From Chroogloeocystis siderophila 5.2 s.c.1 (GTDB taxonomy: Bacteria > Cyanobacteriota > Cyanobacteriia > Cyanobacteriales > Chroococcidiopsidaceae), in assembly GCF_001904655.1 (NCBI RefSeq), contig NZ_MRCC01000016.1, positions 1-64,000 of the forward strand: a DNA stretch of 64,000 nucleotides. Direction: 5' to 3'. A program made the translations under genes and the position numbers. Below are positions 9,835 through 20,106 of the stretch, piece by piece (position 1 is the first letter of the stretch; each line of letters begins with the position of its first letter). A model generated the notes under the pieces. It was given only the letters and a program-made list of their open reading frames with translations. It was not told where the DNA came from and ran no database searches.

Positions 9835-10467
9835 CTATTTACTTTCTATAGCAGCAATCAGATCGTCTTTTTTAATTTTAGATGGAACTCGAATTCCTTT
9901 TTCCTTCGCTACTTCTTTTAATTGTGGCACTGTCATTGATGCATAATCATTTGCAGTATTAACTGTATTTTTTTGCTTTTTGGTTAGTTTAGGTTTTTGA
10001 GATTCTATTAAATACTCTTCAACCTTGTTTACTTTCTCAAGAAGCAAGGACATTTCTCCTGATAAAAAGCTCAATTTTTCTTTAATCAATTCATTTAATA
10101 AATTTAGCTTTTTTTCTATTTTAAGATAATTTTCTGGTACTTCATTTTGATTTTTGTGATGTTTTCTAATTAGTTCTACTTGCTTTTTAATAACATCTTC
10201 ACTTTCTGCATCAATGATAAATGCTCCTATCATTTCACCTTGTAGGGGATTTTTCTCTTTAGCTTTGATAGCAGCATAATACTCAAAATCACCATCAATT
10301 ACTTCATAAGAATCTCTACTCACTCTTTGAATAATTAAAGGATTAATTACACCTTCTGCTTCTAAAATCAAATTCGCTGCTTGCTCTAATTCTTCTTCTG
10401 AAAATTTAGAAGCATCTATATTAGACTTTATTTTTTTGACAGCAACAAGTGAAATTGAGAGTTTCAT
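9835..10467 (-). CDS. ParB-like protein with C-terminal Rho-N/SAP-like motif
   Basis: The 210-residue protein starts with a ParB/Srx-type fold segment: SISLVAVKKIKSNIDASKFSEEELEQAANLI, then INPLIIQRV and YEVIDGDFEYYAAIKA. The middle is a charged coiled coil (about 95-160). The end (MTVPQLKEVAKEKGI then IKKDDLIAAIES) matches the Rho N-terminal/SAP-like helix-extended-loop-helix often used for nucleic acid binding. No ParB HTH domain is present, so any DNA contact probably comes from the C-terminus. Its ATG overlaps the upstream ParA-fusion stop as ATGA, so the two are co-translated. A partner of that ATPase is the likeliest role. Confidence 0.7.
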   Translation of the reverse strand: MKLSISLVAVKKIKSNIDASKFSEEELEQAANLILEAEGVINPLIIQRVSRDSYEVIDGDFEYYAAIKAKEKNPLQGEMIGAFIIDAESEDVIKKQVELIRKHHKNQNEVPENYLKIEKKLNLLNELIKEKLSFLSGEMSLLLEKVNKVEEYLIESQKPKLTKKQKNTVNTANDYASMTVPQLKEVAKEKGIRVPSKIKKDDLIAAIESK

Positions 10468-11870
10468 TCTGCTACTCCTATTTTTCTTAAAACTTCAGTA
10501 GCTAATACTTCAAACTCTTGGGCTGAAATTGAATCAGGTTTATAGTCAAAAACCGATCTAGGATCAGATCTTTCTATATCGTCCACCTTGGTAGTTCTCT
10601 CCATACTTTTAGCTAAATCTTCTCTCTCATAAATTACAGAATCCATTACTTCAAAACCGTAACGTTTTGGTATAGCAGCTATTCTTTTTGGCAATGTAGA
10701 CTGAACAAACTTTGAATTTGTAGATATTTTGCACGGTAGAACACCTAATATATTAATTGGTGGTTTACCAATAATTTTTCTAAACTTATCAATCCGTTTG
10801 AAAAACTCTTTTATATTTAAAAGCCCTTGATTGGCAAATGGTTTTAAGTCGGAGGGTATAAGTAAGTAATCTGCTGTTGTTAGAGCAATTTCTGAAAAAA
10901 GGTTAAGCGCAGGCGGGGTATCAAAAATAACAATGTCATAGTCTGTATTTACTGCTTGTAATTTCTCATCTAGCATAATTTTAATATCAGCAAGTTGGCT
11001 TAATTCTTGCTCATATCTCATTAAGCTGATATGAGAAGGAATTACATCAATCTCTGGCTGATTGAATTGAGAAGGTCTAGCAACTTGTCGTATAGGATAT
11101 GCTTCTTCTGACTGCAAAACATGACGGATATTACTATCTTTTAGATTATCCAATTCCTCATCGTCAAATTTAATTAGACCAGTAGCAAAAGTAGTGTTTG
11201 CTTGGCTATCTAGATCGATAACAAGAACTCTTTTCCCTCGTTTACTTAATGCAGCAGCTAAATTGACTACAGTTGTGGTCTTACCGACTCCACCTTTATT
11301 GTGATAAACCGCAATCGTTTTCATTGTATGTTGTCCTTCTGGTGTAAAACCTGCATTATAAAGTTGCTCTAATCTAATTAATTCTTGTTCTATTTGGTAG
11401 AGTAGTTTCGCTGTATTTTTGTTTGCTATCTCAGGTAATGAAGTATTAGATCCATCTTTTGTTAAGACTTCTTTCCCAATAATTGACTTGATTGCAGATA
11501 AATTATTTTCTACGTCTTTCCCCAAACATTTAAATAATAGTTTTATTTGATTTTGGTCTTTTTGGTATATTCTTATTTCTCTTCCGTTAGTTAGTAACCC
11601 ATATTGAATATTTAAACTCGTTAGATATTGTGAGAGGCGGTACACGTGGTTGTTTAAGTTTTGATTGGGATGCTTTGCCTCTATGATGACACTTGAGAGA
11701 CTATCATATAATCCACGAGCAAAAGCTAGGAAGTCTAGACGAATGCTGCCAAAAGCAACTTCTTGATACCAAGTGTCTGGTGAGTAGCCTAATGCTGGCA
11801 GCAGATACTGTACAATGAGCTTGCTTTCTACTTCACTTTCGTTACGACAATTTTCTGGGAAAAAAGGCAA
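10464..11870 (-). CDS. HsdR-N-like nuclease domain fused to a ParA-type ATPase
   Basis: The 468-residue protein has two clear parts. Residues 1-115 resemble the N-terminal domain of type I restriction HsdR subunits: E11 and E15 in the first helix, IRLDFLAF (D46), VIIEAKHPNQ (E64, K66) and then SQYLTSLNIQYGLLTNGREIRIY, the order of a PD-(D/E)xK site. From residue 183, TIAVYHNKGGVGKTTTVVNLA (Walker A 192-199), VLVIDLDSQANTT and IVIFDTPPALN mark a ParA/MinD ATPase. An internal ATG at residue 183 could give a free ATPase. The start codon is TTG with AAGG nine bases upstream. Mobile-element maintenance or DNA defence is possible; neither is shown. Confidence 0.8.
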   Translation of the reverse strand: MPFFPENCRNESEVESKLIVQYLLPALGYSPDTWYQEVAFGSIRLDFLAFARGLYDSLSSVIIEAKHPNQNLNNHVYRLSQYLTSLNIQYGLLTNGREIRIYQKDQNQIKLLFKCLGKDVENNLSAIKSIIGKEVLTKDGSNTSLPEIANKNTAKLLYQIEQELIRLEQLYNAGFTPEGQHTMKTIAVYHNKGGVGKTTTVVNLAAALSKRGKRVLVIDLDSQANTTFATGLIKFDDEELDNLKDSNIRHVLQSEEAYPIRQVARPSQFNQPEIDVIPSHISLMRYEQELSQLADIKIMLDEKLQAVNTDYDIVIFDTPPALNLFSEIALTTADYLLIPSDLKPFANQGLLNIKEFFKRIDKFRKIIGKPPINILGVLPCKISTNSKFVQSTLPKRIAAIPKRYGFEVMDSVIYEREDLAKSMERTTKVDDIERSDPRSVFDYKPDSISAQEFEVLATEVLRKIGVAE

Positions 11871-11985
11871 CTTCTTTTACCTTGACTAAACCAAGACGTT
11901 GTAAAAAAAACTTCTCAAGTCGATTTTCGGACAAATATTTTTGTTCTAGGTCAGGGAAATTACGGATTTTTTCAAGCGATCGCAC
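11842..11985 (-). CDS. Possible 47-aa ORF overlapping the start of the nuclease-ParA gene
   Basis: A GTG-initiated frame encodes a charged helical peptide with NFPDLEQKYLSENRLEKFF and LGLVKVKEV. It ends 29 bases inside the nuclease-ParA gene in another frame. Codon use looks coding-like. It could be a leader peptide whose translation delivers ribosomes to the weak TTG start downstream, or the tail of a lost upstream gene. No family is recognised. Confidence 0.25.
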   Translation of the reverse strand: MRSLEKIRNFPDLEQKYLSENRLEKFFLQRLGLVKVKEVAFFPRKLS

Positions 11986-12013
11986 ACTATACTTGGTGCG
12001 ATCGCGCTTCGCA

Positions 12014-12634
12014 TTACCAGTTAGCGACTAACTCTTCAATCATCGCATGGGCTTCGTTCAAAGATTCCTGACGTGCGTCATCACCGCTGCTAAGATTATC
12101 AGCTTGCACAAACGTAATGTCAGTAATACCAACTAAGCCAAACACAGCCTGCAAGAAAGGCTTGAGGTAATCATACTGTTCTGCTGGCGTTCCCGATCTA
12201 TAGCTACCACCGCTAGCAGTCACAATGAGCATTTTCTTTCCGTGAACTAAACCCGCGTACCCTTGATCGGTAACAGTAAAAGTACGATTGACGCGAACAA
12301 TTTGGTCAATATAAGCTTTAAAAGTTGAAGGTACGCTAAAGTTGTACATTGGGATACCGAACACGTAGCGATCAGCTACAAGAAATTCATCTACTAGTTC
12401 ATCTGAAAGCTTAATTGCTGCGTTGAGTTCGGGGGTACGCGCTTCTGGGGGTGTAAATGCAGCCGCAATCCATCCTTCATCAACATGAGGTACAGGGTTT
12501 TTCCCCAAATCGCGGTAAGTCAGTGTATCCTCTGGATGGGCATTTTTCCAAGCTGTAACGAACTCATAAGAAAGTTTACGCGAAAAAGAGCGTTCACCAC
12601 GAGGACTAGAATCGATATGCAGAATATGCGCCAT
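12014..12634 (-). CDS. azoR: FMN-dependent NADH-azoreductase
   Basis: This 206-residue flavodoxin-fold oxidoreductase reduces quinones and azo compounds with NADH. It carries the phosphate-binding SSPRGERSFSRKLS segment, the MYNFSVPSTFKAYIDQIVR motif and TASGGSYRSG, all diagnostic for AzoR. The length equals the family norm. It lies between the nuclease-ParA cassette and a second ParA gene and is read divergently from the latter. The flanking sequence has inverted GCGATCGC sites. The physiological role is probably quinone detoxification or redox balance. Confidence 0.92.
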   Translation of the reverse strand: MAHILHIDSSPRGERSFSRKLSYEFVTAWKNAHPEDTLTYRDLGKNPVPHVDEGWIAAAFTPPEARTPELNAAIKLSDELVDEFLVADRYVFGIPMYNFSVPSTFKAYIDQIVRVNRTFTVTDQGYAGLVHGKKMLIVTASGGSYRSGTPAEQYDYLKPFLQAVFGLVGITDITFVQADNLSSGDDARQESLNEAHAMIEELVANW

Positions 12635-12777
12635 AAAACAATGATTCCTAAATATAATTTAACAGCATCAACCGAGTAAATTTAGCATTAATCATACTTT
12701 TGTGTCTGTCTATCTTAAGACAGCTAAATCGCAAAATTGATGTCATTAAGCATTAACTTAATTCCAGGATTTTACTA

Positions 12778-13707
12778 ATGGCTTATATCATTGCAACAGC
12801 AAATATGAAAGGTGGTGTAGGAAAAACAACGCTAAGTGTTAATTTAGCGACTTCACTCGCCAAAGATCATGCTAAAAAAGTTCTTATTTTCGATTTAGAT
12901 ACTCAAATTAGTGCTACCTTGAGTATCATGTCGCCAACAGATTTCGCTAAGTATCGCAAAACAAAGCGAACTTTGAAATATTTAATCAATCAAGCTATCC
13001 AGCCAGAGACACGCTCAAAGATTAGTGTGAAAGAAGCAATTCACTACAATGCGTGCAAGCTTGCCAATCTAGATTTATTACCAGGTGATATCGAGCTATA
13101 CGATGAATTTGTGGTTTCTGAAATGTTGCATGAAGAAGCCTTTGAAGTAGATAGACTTGATTTTGAAACAGTTTGGAATCGCTTTGAAAGAAGATTAGTT
13201 AAACAAATTTTAGAGCCAGTTCTCGAAAATTATGATTTTATTATTCTTGATTGTGCGCCTGGTTACAATTTGATGACTCGCAGTGCGCTTGCTGCAAGTG
13301 ATTTTTATATTTTACCGGCAAAATCTGAACCTTTATCAATAGTAGGTATTCAGCTATTAGAAAGACGTATTGCTCAACTGAAAGAAAGCCATGCATCTGA
13401 GGTGAATTTAGATATTAAATTGTTGGGAATTGTTTTTACAATGTCTGGTAATTTAATTACAAGCAGATACTACAAACAAGTGATGCAGCGAATTAATGAG
13501 GATTTTGACGCAGCACAAATTTTCAAGACTCAAATACCAACGGATGTCAATGTTGCTAAAGCAGTTGATAGTTTTATGCCTGTTGTCATGACAAATCCGC
13601 AATCAGCAGGGGCTAAAGCATTTACTCAAATAACGCAAGAGTTTTTACAGAAACTGCAAGTTGCTGGGAGTAATCAGCAGCAAACGCAATTAGTTAATGC
13701 TCAGTAG
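12778..13707 (+). CDS. ParA-family ATPase
   Basis: The 309-residue protein is a deviant-Walker ATPase with TANMKGGVGKTTLSVNLA, VLIFDLDTQISATLS and FIILDCAPGYN. It has an inserted segment at about residues 60-140 and a short glutamine-rich tail. It has no adjacent ParB or parS-like repeat, unlike a plasmid partition locus. It may position a cellular cargo or belong to the accessory island that also holds the nuclease-ParA fusion 0.9 kb away. The two ATPases are not close copies, to judge by their motifs. Confidence 0.85.
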   Translation: MAYIIATANMKGGVGKTTLSVNLATSLAKDHAKKVLIFDLDTQISATLSIMSPTDFAKYRKTKRTLKYLINQAIQPETRSKISVKEAIHYNACKLANLDLLPGDIELYDEFVVSEMLHEEAFEVDRLDFETVWNRFERRLVKQILEPVLENYDFIILDCAPGYNLMTRSALAASDFYILPAKSEPLSIVGIQLLERRIAQLKESHASEVNLDIKLLGIVFTMSGNLITSRYYKQVMQRINEDFDAAQIFKTQIPTDVNVAKAVDSFMPVVMTNPQSAGAKAFTQITQEFLQKLQVAGSNQQQTQLVNAQ

Positions 13708-13803
13708 GTAGACATAATTAAATATCACACTTGCTAAGGTTGGTAATCGGTAATCGGTAATGAGAAAAAAGATATTTGCCAGTTACCAATTACCAGTTAC
13801 CTT

Positions 13804-16800
13804 TTAAAAGTCTCCGGCTAACGCCAAAACACAGCGTTCGCAAATAAGGGGATGTTCTGGAGATGCGCCGACGTGAACTGAGTAGTTCCAACAGCGATCG
13901 CACTTCTTCCCGTCTGCATTCACAACACCAATGGCAAGTTCGTCAGTTTGTAAGTTGTTTTTTGCTTGTTGCACTGCTTCTAGTGAATCAACGATTTCTA
14001 CCTGCGAAGCAATGAATAAATAACGCAGTTCATCAACACCGTTAGATTGAGTTGCAGTCTGTTTTTCTTGTACTGGCACAGCTTGTGCGATTGATTTGGT
14101 TTCGTTAGTTGGCGCTTTCGACTTCTGCGATAATACGATGCGCATCAAGGCAACTAGCAAGTAGCGCAGCGTTGCGTAAATGCCAATGAGTTGGAAGACG
14201 CGCGGTAGCAGAGGAATATCGTTGATACCGACAAGCACGGCTTTCAACAAGCCAAGTGGCAGTACAATCAAGGGAAACACGGCAAGCACAACAGCAACAA
14301 CCCAAAGTTCGCGGTATACCTTTAACACATCGCGTAAATATGCTGGCGATCGCATAAAAGGCTGCAAAAGTTCAGCTAAATACTGTTGCCAGGTTTTCGG
14401 CGTTTGCGTCGTTAGCGATGTTGTTTTTGTTACATACTTTTCAACAGTCGCTAAGGGTTGAGCCGTGCCAGGATTTAATGTTTGTAACTGCGCATTGAAG
14501 GCAGCATCGGGAACATAAAGCAACACCTTGGCTTCAAGTGAAGAACCGATCATTTTCTCGACGCGTGCTTGTTCGAGAACTTTATTGACATCAGCGCGCA
14601 GCAGCCGTAATTTTTGCCAAGAACTCGCGAGGTCAGGGTTGTGCCATTGAGAGTCTAGTTGCACCCAACCGGCTTCAAAGACGGATTTGTAGGGCGTCGG
14701 GTATGGTAGCTGCTGCCAAATATCTTCTGCCATATGACATAGTACAGGTGCGATCGCGCGGGCTAAATTTTCAAGTGCGACACTCAATACCGTTTGACAG
14801 CTACGTCGCCGAAATGCATTTGGCGCGCTAATGTACAATCGGTCTTTGGCAGTATCCAAGTAGAAGTTCGACAAATCGACGACGCAGAAATTTTGCACCG
14901 TTTGGAAAAACCGAAAGAATTGGTAGGTTTCAAACGCCTCAGTTACATCCTTAAAGACTTCGGTCATCCGGTGCAGCATATACCGATCGAGTTCGGGCAA
15001 TTGCTCGTAAGGTACAGAATGCTCAGAAGGGTCGAAATCGTGTAGATTACCCAACAAGAACCGTGCTGTGTTGCGAATCTTGCGATATGCTTCCGACAAT
15101 TGCTTGAGGATGTTTTTACTCAACGGTGCATCAGAGGTGTAATCGACGGATGATACCCATAGCCGCAGAACATCAGCGCCATATGCTGGTTCCTCTTTTT
15201 GATTTTTACCGCCATTAATTACAATCTCTGGTTCGATGCCATTTCCCAGCGATTTGCTCATCTTGCGACCTTGCTCATCGATTGTAAAACCGTGAGTCAA
15301 GACCGTTTTATAAGGCGCACAGCCGTTAACAGCGACACTGGTGAGTAAACTTGACTGGAACCAGCCGCGATGTTGGTCAGAACCTTCCAAATACATCTCC
15401 GCAGGGTAGCGCAACTCAGGACGCTGTTGCACTACTGCTGCCCAAGAGGAACCCGAATCGAACCAGACATCCATCGTATCGGTACCTTTGCGGTAAGACC
15501 GACCATTGTTGCGGTAACTTTCGGGTAGTAACTCCTCGGTTGATAATTCCCACCATGCATCGGTACCTTTTTCGGCGACTATTGCTTGCACGTGCGCGAT
15601 CGTTTCTTCATTTAGTAGCGCTTCGCCAGTTTCTTCGTCGTAGAAGACAGGGATAGGTACGCCCCAGCTACGTTGTCGCGAAATGCACCAATCTGAACGT
15701 TCGGATACCATCGCGGTAATTCGATTTTCGCCGATCGCGGGAATCCACTTGACTTCAGTAATTGCTTTAAGCGCAGCATCGCGAAATCCTTCGACGGAGG
15801 CGAACCACTGTTCGGTGGCGCGGAAGATCGTTGGTTTTTTCGTCCGCCAATCGTAGGGATATTTGTGAACGTATGGTTCTTCTTTGAGTAACGCCCCTGC
15901 CGCAGATAGGGCATCGATGACAGCAGAGTTGCCATCCCCAAGAACATTTAATCCCGCAAATTGTCCAGCTTCTGCGGTAAAATTACCGTCAGCATCGACG
16001 GGTGCTAATATTGGTAAACCGTACCGCTGACCGACGATGTAGTCATCTTGTCCGTGGCCTGGTGCAGTGTGGACTAAGCCTGTTCCTGACTCGGTTGTCA
16101 CGTAATCGCCACCTATGACGACTGGACTTTCGCGATCATAGAGTGGATGACGATAAGTTGTATGTTCTAAGTCCTTACCGCTTACTTTCGCTTTAATCGC
16201 GAGGTCGCTTGCGAGAATCTGTGACAAGCGTTCGACTAAGTCAGCGGCGACGATTAAGTATTTAGGTTGCTCGTTGTTGGCAACTTCCACAACCGCATAA
16301 GTTAATTCTGGATTGACCGCCACTGCTAAATTGGCTGGAATTGTCCAAGGTGTCGTTGTCCAGATTGCTACACTCAGATGTGGTAAAAATTCGCCCAGTG
16401 CTGAAGCAGTTTCCGAAAGACGAGTCACAGGAAAAGCCGCGTAAAGACTGCGCGAGGTATGACCTTCTGGATATTCTAGTTCGGCTTCTGCCAGCGCCGT
16501 TTTTGAGCTAGGACTCCAGTGGACTGGTTTCAAACCGCGATAGATGTAGCCTTTTAAGACCATTTGCCCAAACACGCCGATTTGCGCTGCCTCGTATTCG
16601 GGTTTGAGTGTCAAATAAGGATTGTCAAAATCACCCCAAACACCGTAGCGTTGAAAGCTTTTGCTTTGTTCTTCAACCGCTGCTAAGGCGAACTCTTTTG
16701 CTTTGCGCCGCAATTCTAATGGCGTGAGGTTTTGCCGTTCGGCTGCCTTCATGTTTTGTAGCACTTTAAGTTCTATCGGCAACCCGTGACAATCCCAGCC

Positions 16801-17121
16801 AGGAACGTAGCGTACTTTACGTCCTTGCAACAACTGATAGCGGTTGATTATGTCTTTGAGAATTTTGTTGAGCGCGTGACCGAGATGCAGCGCGCCATTA
16901 GCGTAAGGGGGACCGTCGTGCAAAACAAATAACTCGCCAGGGTTATTCTGCGACAGGCGATCATATATTTGGTTTTCTGCCCAAAACTTTTGGATTTCTG
17001 GCTCGCGCTTGGTCGCATTCGCCCGCATATCAAAATTGGTTTTAGGCAGATTAACAGTATCTTTGTAGCTTCCTGGTTCTGTCACAGTTTGATGCCGAAA
17101 GATGATGATGTCGTTTTGCAA
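13804..17121 (-). CDS. ileS: Isoleucyl-tRNA synthetase with an inserted CAAD membrane domain
   Basis: The enzyme charges tRNA-Ile. It has the HIGH element (ALHLGHALN, near 79-82), the [10 protein letters not shown] loop near 620, the editing insert between them, and a C-terminal zinc cluster (KKCDRCWNY...ICERCV). At 1105 residues it is about 145 longer than usual. The extra part, about residues 915-1040, has two hydrophobic helices around [17 protein letters not shown], the signature of the CAAD domain that anchors some cyanobacterial synthetases to thylakoids. It sits just before the zinc cluster. The true start may be GTG 17085, since the protein then begins [17 protein letters not shown] as usual. 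Confidence 0.95.
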   Translation of the reverse strand: MQNDIIIFRHQTVTEPGSYKDTVNLPKTNFDMRANATKREPEIQKFWAENQIYDRLSQNNPGELFVLHDGPPYANGALHLGHALNKILKDIINRYQLLQGRKVRYVPGWDCHGLPIELKVLQNMKAAERQNLTPLELRRKAKEFALAAVEEQSKSFQRYGVWGDFDNPYLTLKPEYEAAQIGVFGQMVLKGYIYRGLKPVHWSPSSKTALAEAELEYPEGHTSRSLYAAFPVTRLSETASALGEFLPHLSVAIWTTTPWTIPANLAVAVNPELTYAVVEVANNEQPKYLIVAADLVERLSQILASDLAIKAKVSGKDLEHTTYRHPLYDRESPVVIGGDYVTTESGTGLVHTAPGHGQDDYIVGQRYGLPILAPVDADGNFTAEAGQFAGLNVLGDGNSAVIDALSAAGALLKEEPYVHKYPYDWRTKKPTIFRATEQWFASVEGFRDAALKAITEVKWIPAIGENRITAMVSERSDWCISRQRSWGVPIPVFYDEETGEALLNEETIAHVQAIVAEKGTDAWWELSTEELLPESYRNNGRSYRKGTDTMDVWFDSGSSWAAVVQQRPELRYPAEMYLEGSDQHRGWFQSSLLTSVAVNGCAPYKTVLTHGFTIDEQGRKMSKSLGNGIEPEIVINGGKNQKEEPAYGADVLRLWVSSVDYTSDAPLSKNILKQLSEAYRKIRNTARFLLGNLHDFDPSEHSVPYEQLPELDRYMLHRMTEVFKDVTEAFETYQFFRFFQTVQNFCVVDLSNFYLDTAKDRLYISAPNAFRRRSCQTVLSVALENLARAIAPVLCHMAEDIWQQLPYPTPYKSVFEAGWVQLDSQWHNPDLASSWQKLRLLRADVNKVLEQARVEKMIGSSLEAKVLLYVPDAAFNAQLQTLNPGTAQPLATVEKYVTKTTSLTTQTPKTWQQYLAELLQPFMRSPAYLRDVLKVYRELWVVAVVLAVFPLIVLPLGLLKAVLVGINDIPLLPRVFQLIGIYATLRYLLVALMRIVLSQKSKAPTNETKSIAQAVPVQEKQTATQSNGVDELRYLFIASQVEIVDSLEAVQQAKNNLQTDELAIGVVNADGKKCDRCWNYSVHVGASPEHPLICERCVLALAGDF

Positions 17122-17202
17122 CTATTATCGACGACAATCCCCTTCCGCTTCAACCTCAATAGTAATCTTCCATAAGCTATTAGCAATTAGCTCAGAACAC
17201 AA

Positions 17203-18054
17203 TCAACTCGGCGAAGGGTTTTCAGGCGTTTCTGGGTCGGGTGGTGTCGCTTCTTGATGTTTTTCTTCAGCATCTCTAAGTGCAGCTTCTACCAGTTCTG
17301 GATCAGGTGGATGAGGGCGTACCAGTTCGGATGCTTCAGGTGCGACTTCAGTTGCGGTTGTGTCTGCAACAGCAGCGCTTGCTGTTTCCTCAGGTAGTGA
17401 TGTTGCTTCTCTAGCAGCTTGGACAACTTCATCGGCTGCAGTAGCATCAGGAGAAGCCACTTCTGAGATACTTTCGTCGGGTACGGATTCTATCGGCGTA
17501 CCTGGTGGTGTTGCAGTAGCGTCTGATTGCTCTGCTGTAGACGTACGATTATCAATAATTTGAACTGAGTTCGCAATGTTGTTAGTTGTAGGTGTAGTGC
17601 TTGCGGCAGTTGTTGAGGAAACTGTTTCTGGGACTTTTGTTTGTTCGCTCAATTGTTGCAATCGCTCTTTTGCAGTGGTCGCACTATTATCTCCACGCTT
17701 AGTCAATTGCAAGAGCTTAGAAAAGAATGAGGACTTGGCAACTTTCTCCTGAACAGTGCTTTTCACTTCCTCCGCACTTGGTGCTACCGTTTGCGAAAGA
17801 CGTGGAGTAAGTTGTCGTCGGAGTGAAAGCGTTTGGGTAACTGACCAACCTAATAAAGCAACGCCAGCCACTTGACCGAGTAGAACACCCCCTGTGATGC
17901 GTCCAGAACACACCCATAAGACCAAGGCGTAGAATAATCCTACCCCGCTCCAAACAAAGTCACCTTTGCGGTGTACCTCAGGAAAAAAGAAAGCTGCCAT
18001 GTAGATAGCGAGGCTAAGAAAACCTACCGCCAACGCCAGGATGTATGCCAGCAT
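17203..18054 (-). CDS. ycf66: Ycf66-family membrane protein
   Basis: The 283-residue product begins with the Ycf66 domain: three hydrophobic segments (MLAYILALAVGFLSLAIYMA, GVGLFYALVLWVCSGRITGG, LGQVAGVALLGWSVTQTLSLRRQLTP) within the first 90 residues. A long, low-complexity, acidic Ala/Thr/Glu/Pro tail ends in PETPENPSPS. Ycf66 is known from cyanobacteria and some plastids and its function is unsettled. The tail is probably disordered and variable. It follows ileS in the same orientation but with its own intergenic gap. Confidence 0.85.
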   Translation of the reverse strand: MLAYILALAVGFLSLAIYMAAFFFPEVHRKGDFVWSGVGLFYALVLWVCSGRITGGVLLGQVAGVALLGWSVTQTLSLRRQLTPRLSQTVAPSAEEVKSTVQEKVAKSSFFSKLLQLTKRGDNSATTAKERLQQLSEQTKVPETVSSTTAASTTPTTNNIANSVQIIDNRTSTAEQSDATATPPGTPIESVPDESISEVASPDATAADEVVQAAREATSLPEETASAAVADTTATEVAPEASELVRPHPPDPELVEAALRDAEEKHQEATPPDPETPENPSPS

Positions 18055-18444
18055 TTGTGGGTTACTCCTTACTGTCTCATGAGACTACATATTTCAATTT
18101 TGCGCTTTTATTGTTCAAATAGATACAAATCTCAGTTAATTAGCTAAATCATTCTTGAAATCTACCCATTGGAAGATAAAAACTTAAACCCGCAATTAGA
18201 TAAATGTTTTTGCTTTTTTTAAAACCCTGATTATGCATTCTCAATGTATCATCTAGTTCGATTCAACCCAAAGCACAGGTCAGAAATCTGTCTTTTGCTT
18301 GATTTAGTCAGAGAATCTGTATTTTAGATGCGATTTTGTTCTACTTGATTAACACTTTTAATCTCTTTTTTACAGAAGATATCTTAAAGTTCGAGCTACC
18401 CTGAAGGGGAATCATCTCAATAGCGGAGTTAGCAAAGCAAACTT
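18055..18444. other. Intergenic region upstream of ycf66 and gnd
   Basis: These 390 bases separate the divergent ycf66 and gnd starts and should hold both promoters. I see AT-rich runs but no convincing paired -35/-10 boxes, repeats or RNA structure. Confidence 0.5.
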
Positions 18445-19926
18445 ATGACACAGCAAAGCTTTGGTGTAATCGGCTTAGCCGTTATGGGCGAAAATTTAGC
18501 TCTTAACGTCGAGCGTAACGGTTTTCCGATCGCCGTCTACAATCGTACCCCAGAAAAAACAGATGCCTTCATGCACACCCGCGCGCAAGGAAAAAATGTA
18601 AAAGCTGCGTACTCGCTTGAAGAATTTGTTGGCTTGCTTGAGCGTCCCCGAAAAATCTTGATTATGGTGAAAGCAGGAGCACCTGTTGATGCCGTTATAG
18701 ACCAGCTTAAACCCTTACTAGATGAGGGCGACATCATCATCGATGGTGGAAACTCTTTGTATGACGATACGGCGCGACGCACCCGTGAATTAGAGCCACT
18801 AGGTTTTAGATTTATCGGTATGGGTGTTAGCGGTGGTGAAGAAGGGGCGTTAAATGGTCCTAGTTTGATGCCAGGCGGTACAAAAAGCTCTTACGAATAC
18901 TTAGAACCAATTTTGACAAAAATTGCGGCTCAAGTAGAGGATGGTCCTTGCGTTACCTACGTTGGTCCTGGCGGCGCCGGACATTATGTCAAGATGGTAC
19001 ACAACGGTATTGAGTACGGCGATATGCAGCTAATCGCCGAAGCTTACGATTTACTCAAAAGTGTTCTAGGACTCGATCACAATCGACTGCACGAGATTTT
19101 TGCCGAATGGAATACCACCGAAGAACTTAATTCGTTTCTGATTGAAATTACCGCAGATATTTTTAGGTACATCGACCCCGATACCAATCAACCACTCGTT
19201 GAGCAAATTCTTGATGCTGCTGGACAAAAAGGAACTGGACGCTGGACAGTGCAAAGTGCGTTAGAACTCGGTATTGCTATTCCGACAATCACCGCCGCAG
19301 TCAATGCCCGCGTGATGTCTTCATTTAAAAAGGAACGCGTTGCGGCTGCGCAAGTTCTTACAGGTCCTACAGCTAAGTACGAGGGCGACGCAGAAGCTTT
19401 TATTGATATGATTCGCGATGCGCTGTACTGTTCGAAGATCTGTTCTTATGCACAAGGAATGGCACAACTAGCGGCTGCATCAAAAGTGTATTCCTATAAC
19501 CTGAATTTAAGTGAGATGGCTCGCATTTGGAAGGGTGGTTGTATTATCCGCGCTGGTTTTTTAGGTAAGATTCAACACGCTTATCAAGAAGACCCAGATT
19601 TACTTAACTTACTTTTAGCACCAGAATTTAAGCAATCAATTTTGGATCGGCAGAATGCTTGGCGCGAAGTGGTAGCTACTGCCGCTAAATTAGGCATTGC
19701 AGTGCCTGCTTTTAGTGCTTCATTGGATTACTTTGATAGTTATCGACGCGATCGCTTACCTCAAAACCTCACTCAAGCACAGCGTGACTACTTTGGTGCA
19801 CATACTTATGAAAGAGTTGATAAAGAAGGATTCTTCCATACCGAATGGGCGCAATTTGACGAAGCGTCTCTACAAACTTCAACACCGGAACCTTTAGAGG
19901 CAGATCCAGCGACAACTAATGCTTAG
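18445..19926 (+). CDS. gnd: 6-phosphogluconate dehydrogenase, decarboxylating
   Basis: This enzyme oxidises 6-phosphogluconate to ribulose 5-phosphate with NADP in the oxidative pentose phosphate pathway, the main dark catabolic route of cyanobacteria. The 493-residue protein has the NADP fold ([12 protein letters not shown]), IIDGGNSLY, the substrate region [35 protein letters not shown] and the C-terminal [12 protein letters not shown] short acidic/threonine tail extends beyond the standard end. The ATG at 18445 directly precedes the conserved nucleotide fold, so the start is firm. Confidence 0.96.
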   Translation: MTQQSFGVIGLAVMGENLALNVERNGFPIAVYNRTPEKTDAFMHTRAQGKNVKAAYSLEEFVGLLERPRKILIMVKAGAPVDAVIDQLKPLLDEGDIIIDGGNSLYDDTARRTRELEPLGFRFIGMGVSGGEEGALNGPSLMPGGTKSSYEYLEPILTKIAAQVEDGPCVTYVGPGGAGHYVKMVHNGIEYGDMQLIAEAYDLLKSVLGLDHNRLHEIFAEWNTTEELNSFLIEITADIFRYIDPDTNQPLVEQILDAAGQKGTGRWTVQSALELGIAIPTITAAVNARVMSSFKKERVAAAQVLTGPTAKYEGDAEAFIDMIRDALYCSKICSYAQGMAQLAAASKVYSYNLNLSEMARIWKGGCIIRAGFLGKIQHAYQEDPDLLNLLLAPEFKQSILDRQNAWREVVATAAKLGIAVPAFSASLDYFDSYRRDRLPQNLTQAQRDYFGAHTYERVDKEGFFHTEWAQFDEASLQTSTPEPLEADPATTNA

Positions 19927-20106
19927 GCGAAATACTAGGAATGTGGCTCGCTTAGCGACTAAAGTCGCAGCTAATTAGACAAAGACCATCTGCGTGGTCT
20001 ACATTGCTGAGATTTATGACAAACGATTTACGCAGGAAGTTTAGGAAATAAGGGCTAGGAGTGTTCGAACTTATTTAGAAGCGGCTAACTCCTAGTCACT
20101 TTCCGT

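Noticed and set aside
12778-13707. Plasmid-type partition locus around the second ParA
   Set aside because: No ParB gene or parS-like repeats lie beside it, and the nearest ParB-like gene belongs to the nuclease-ParA cassette.
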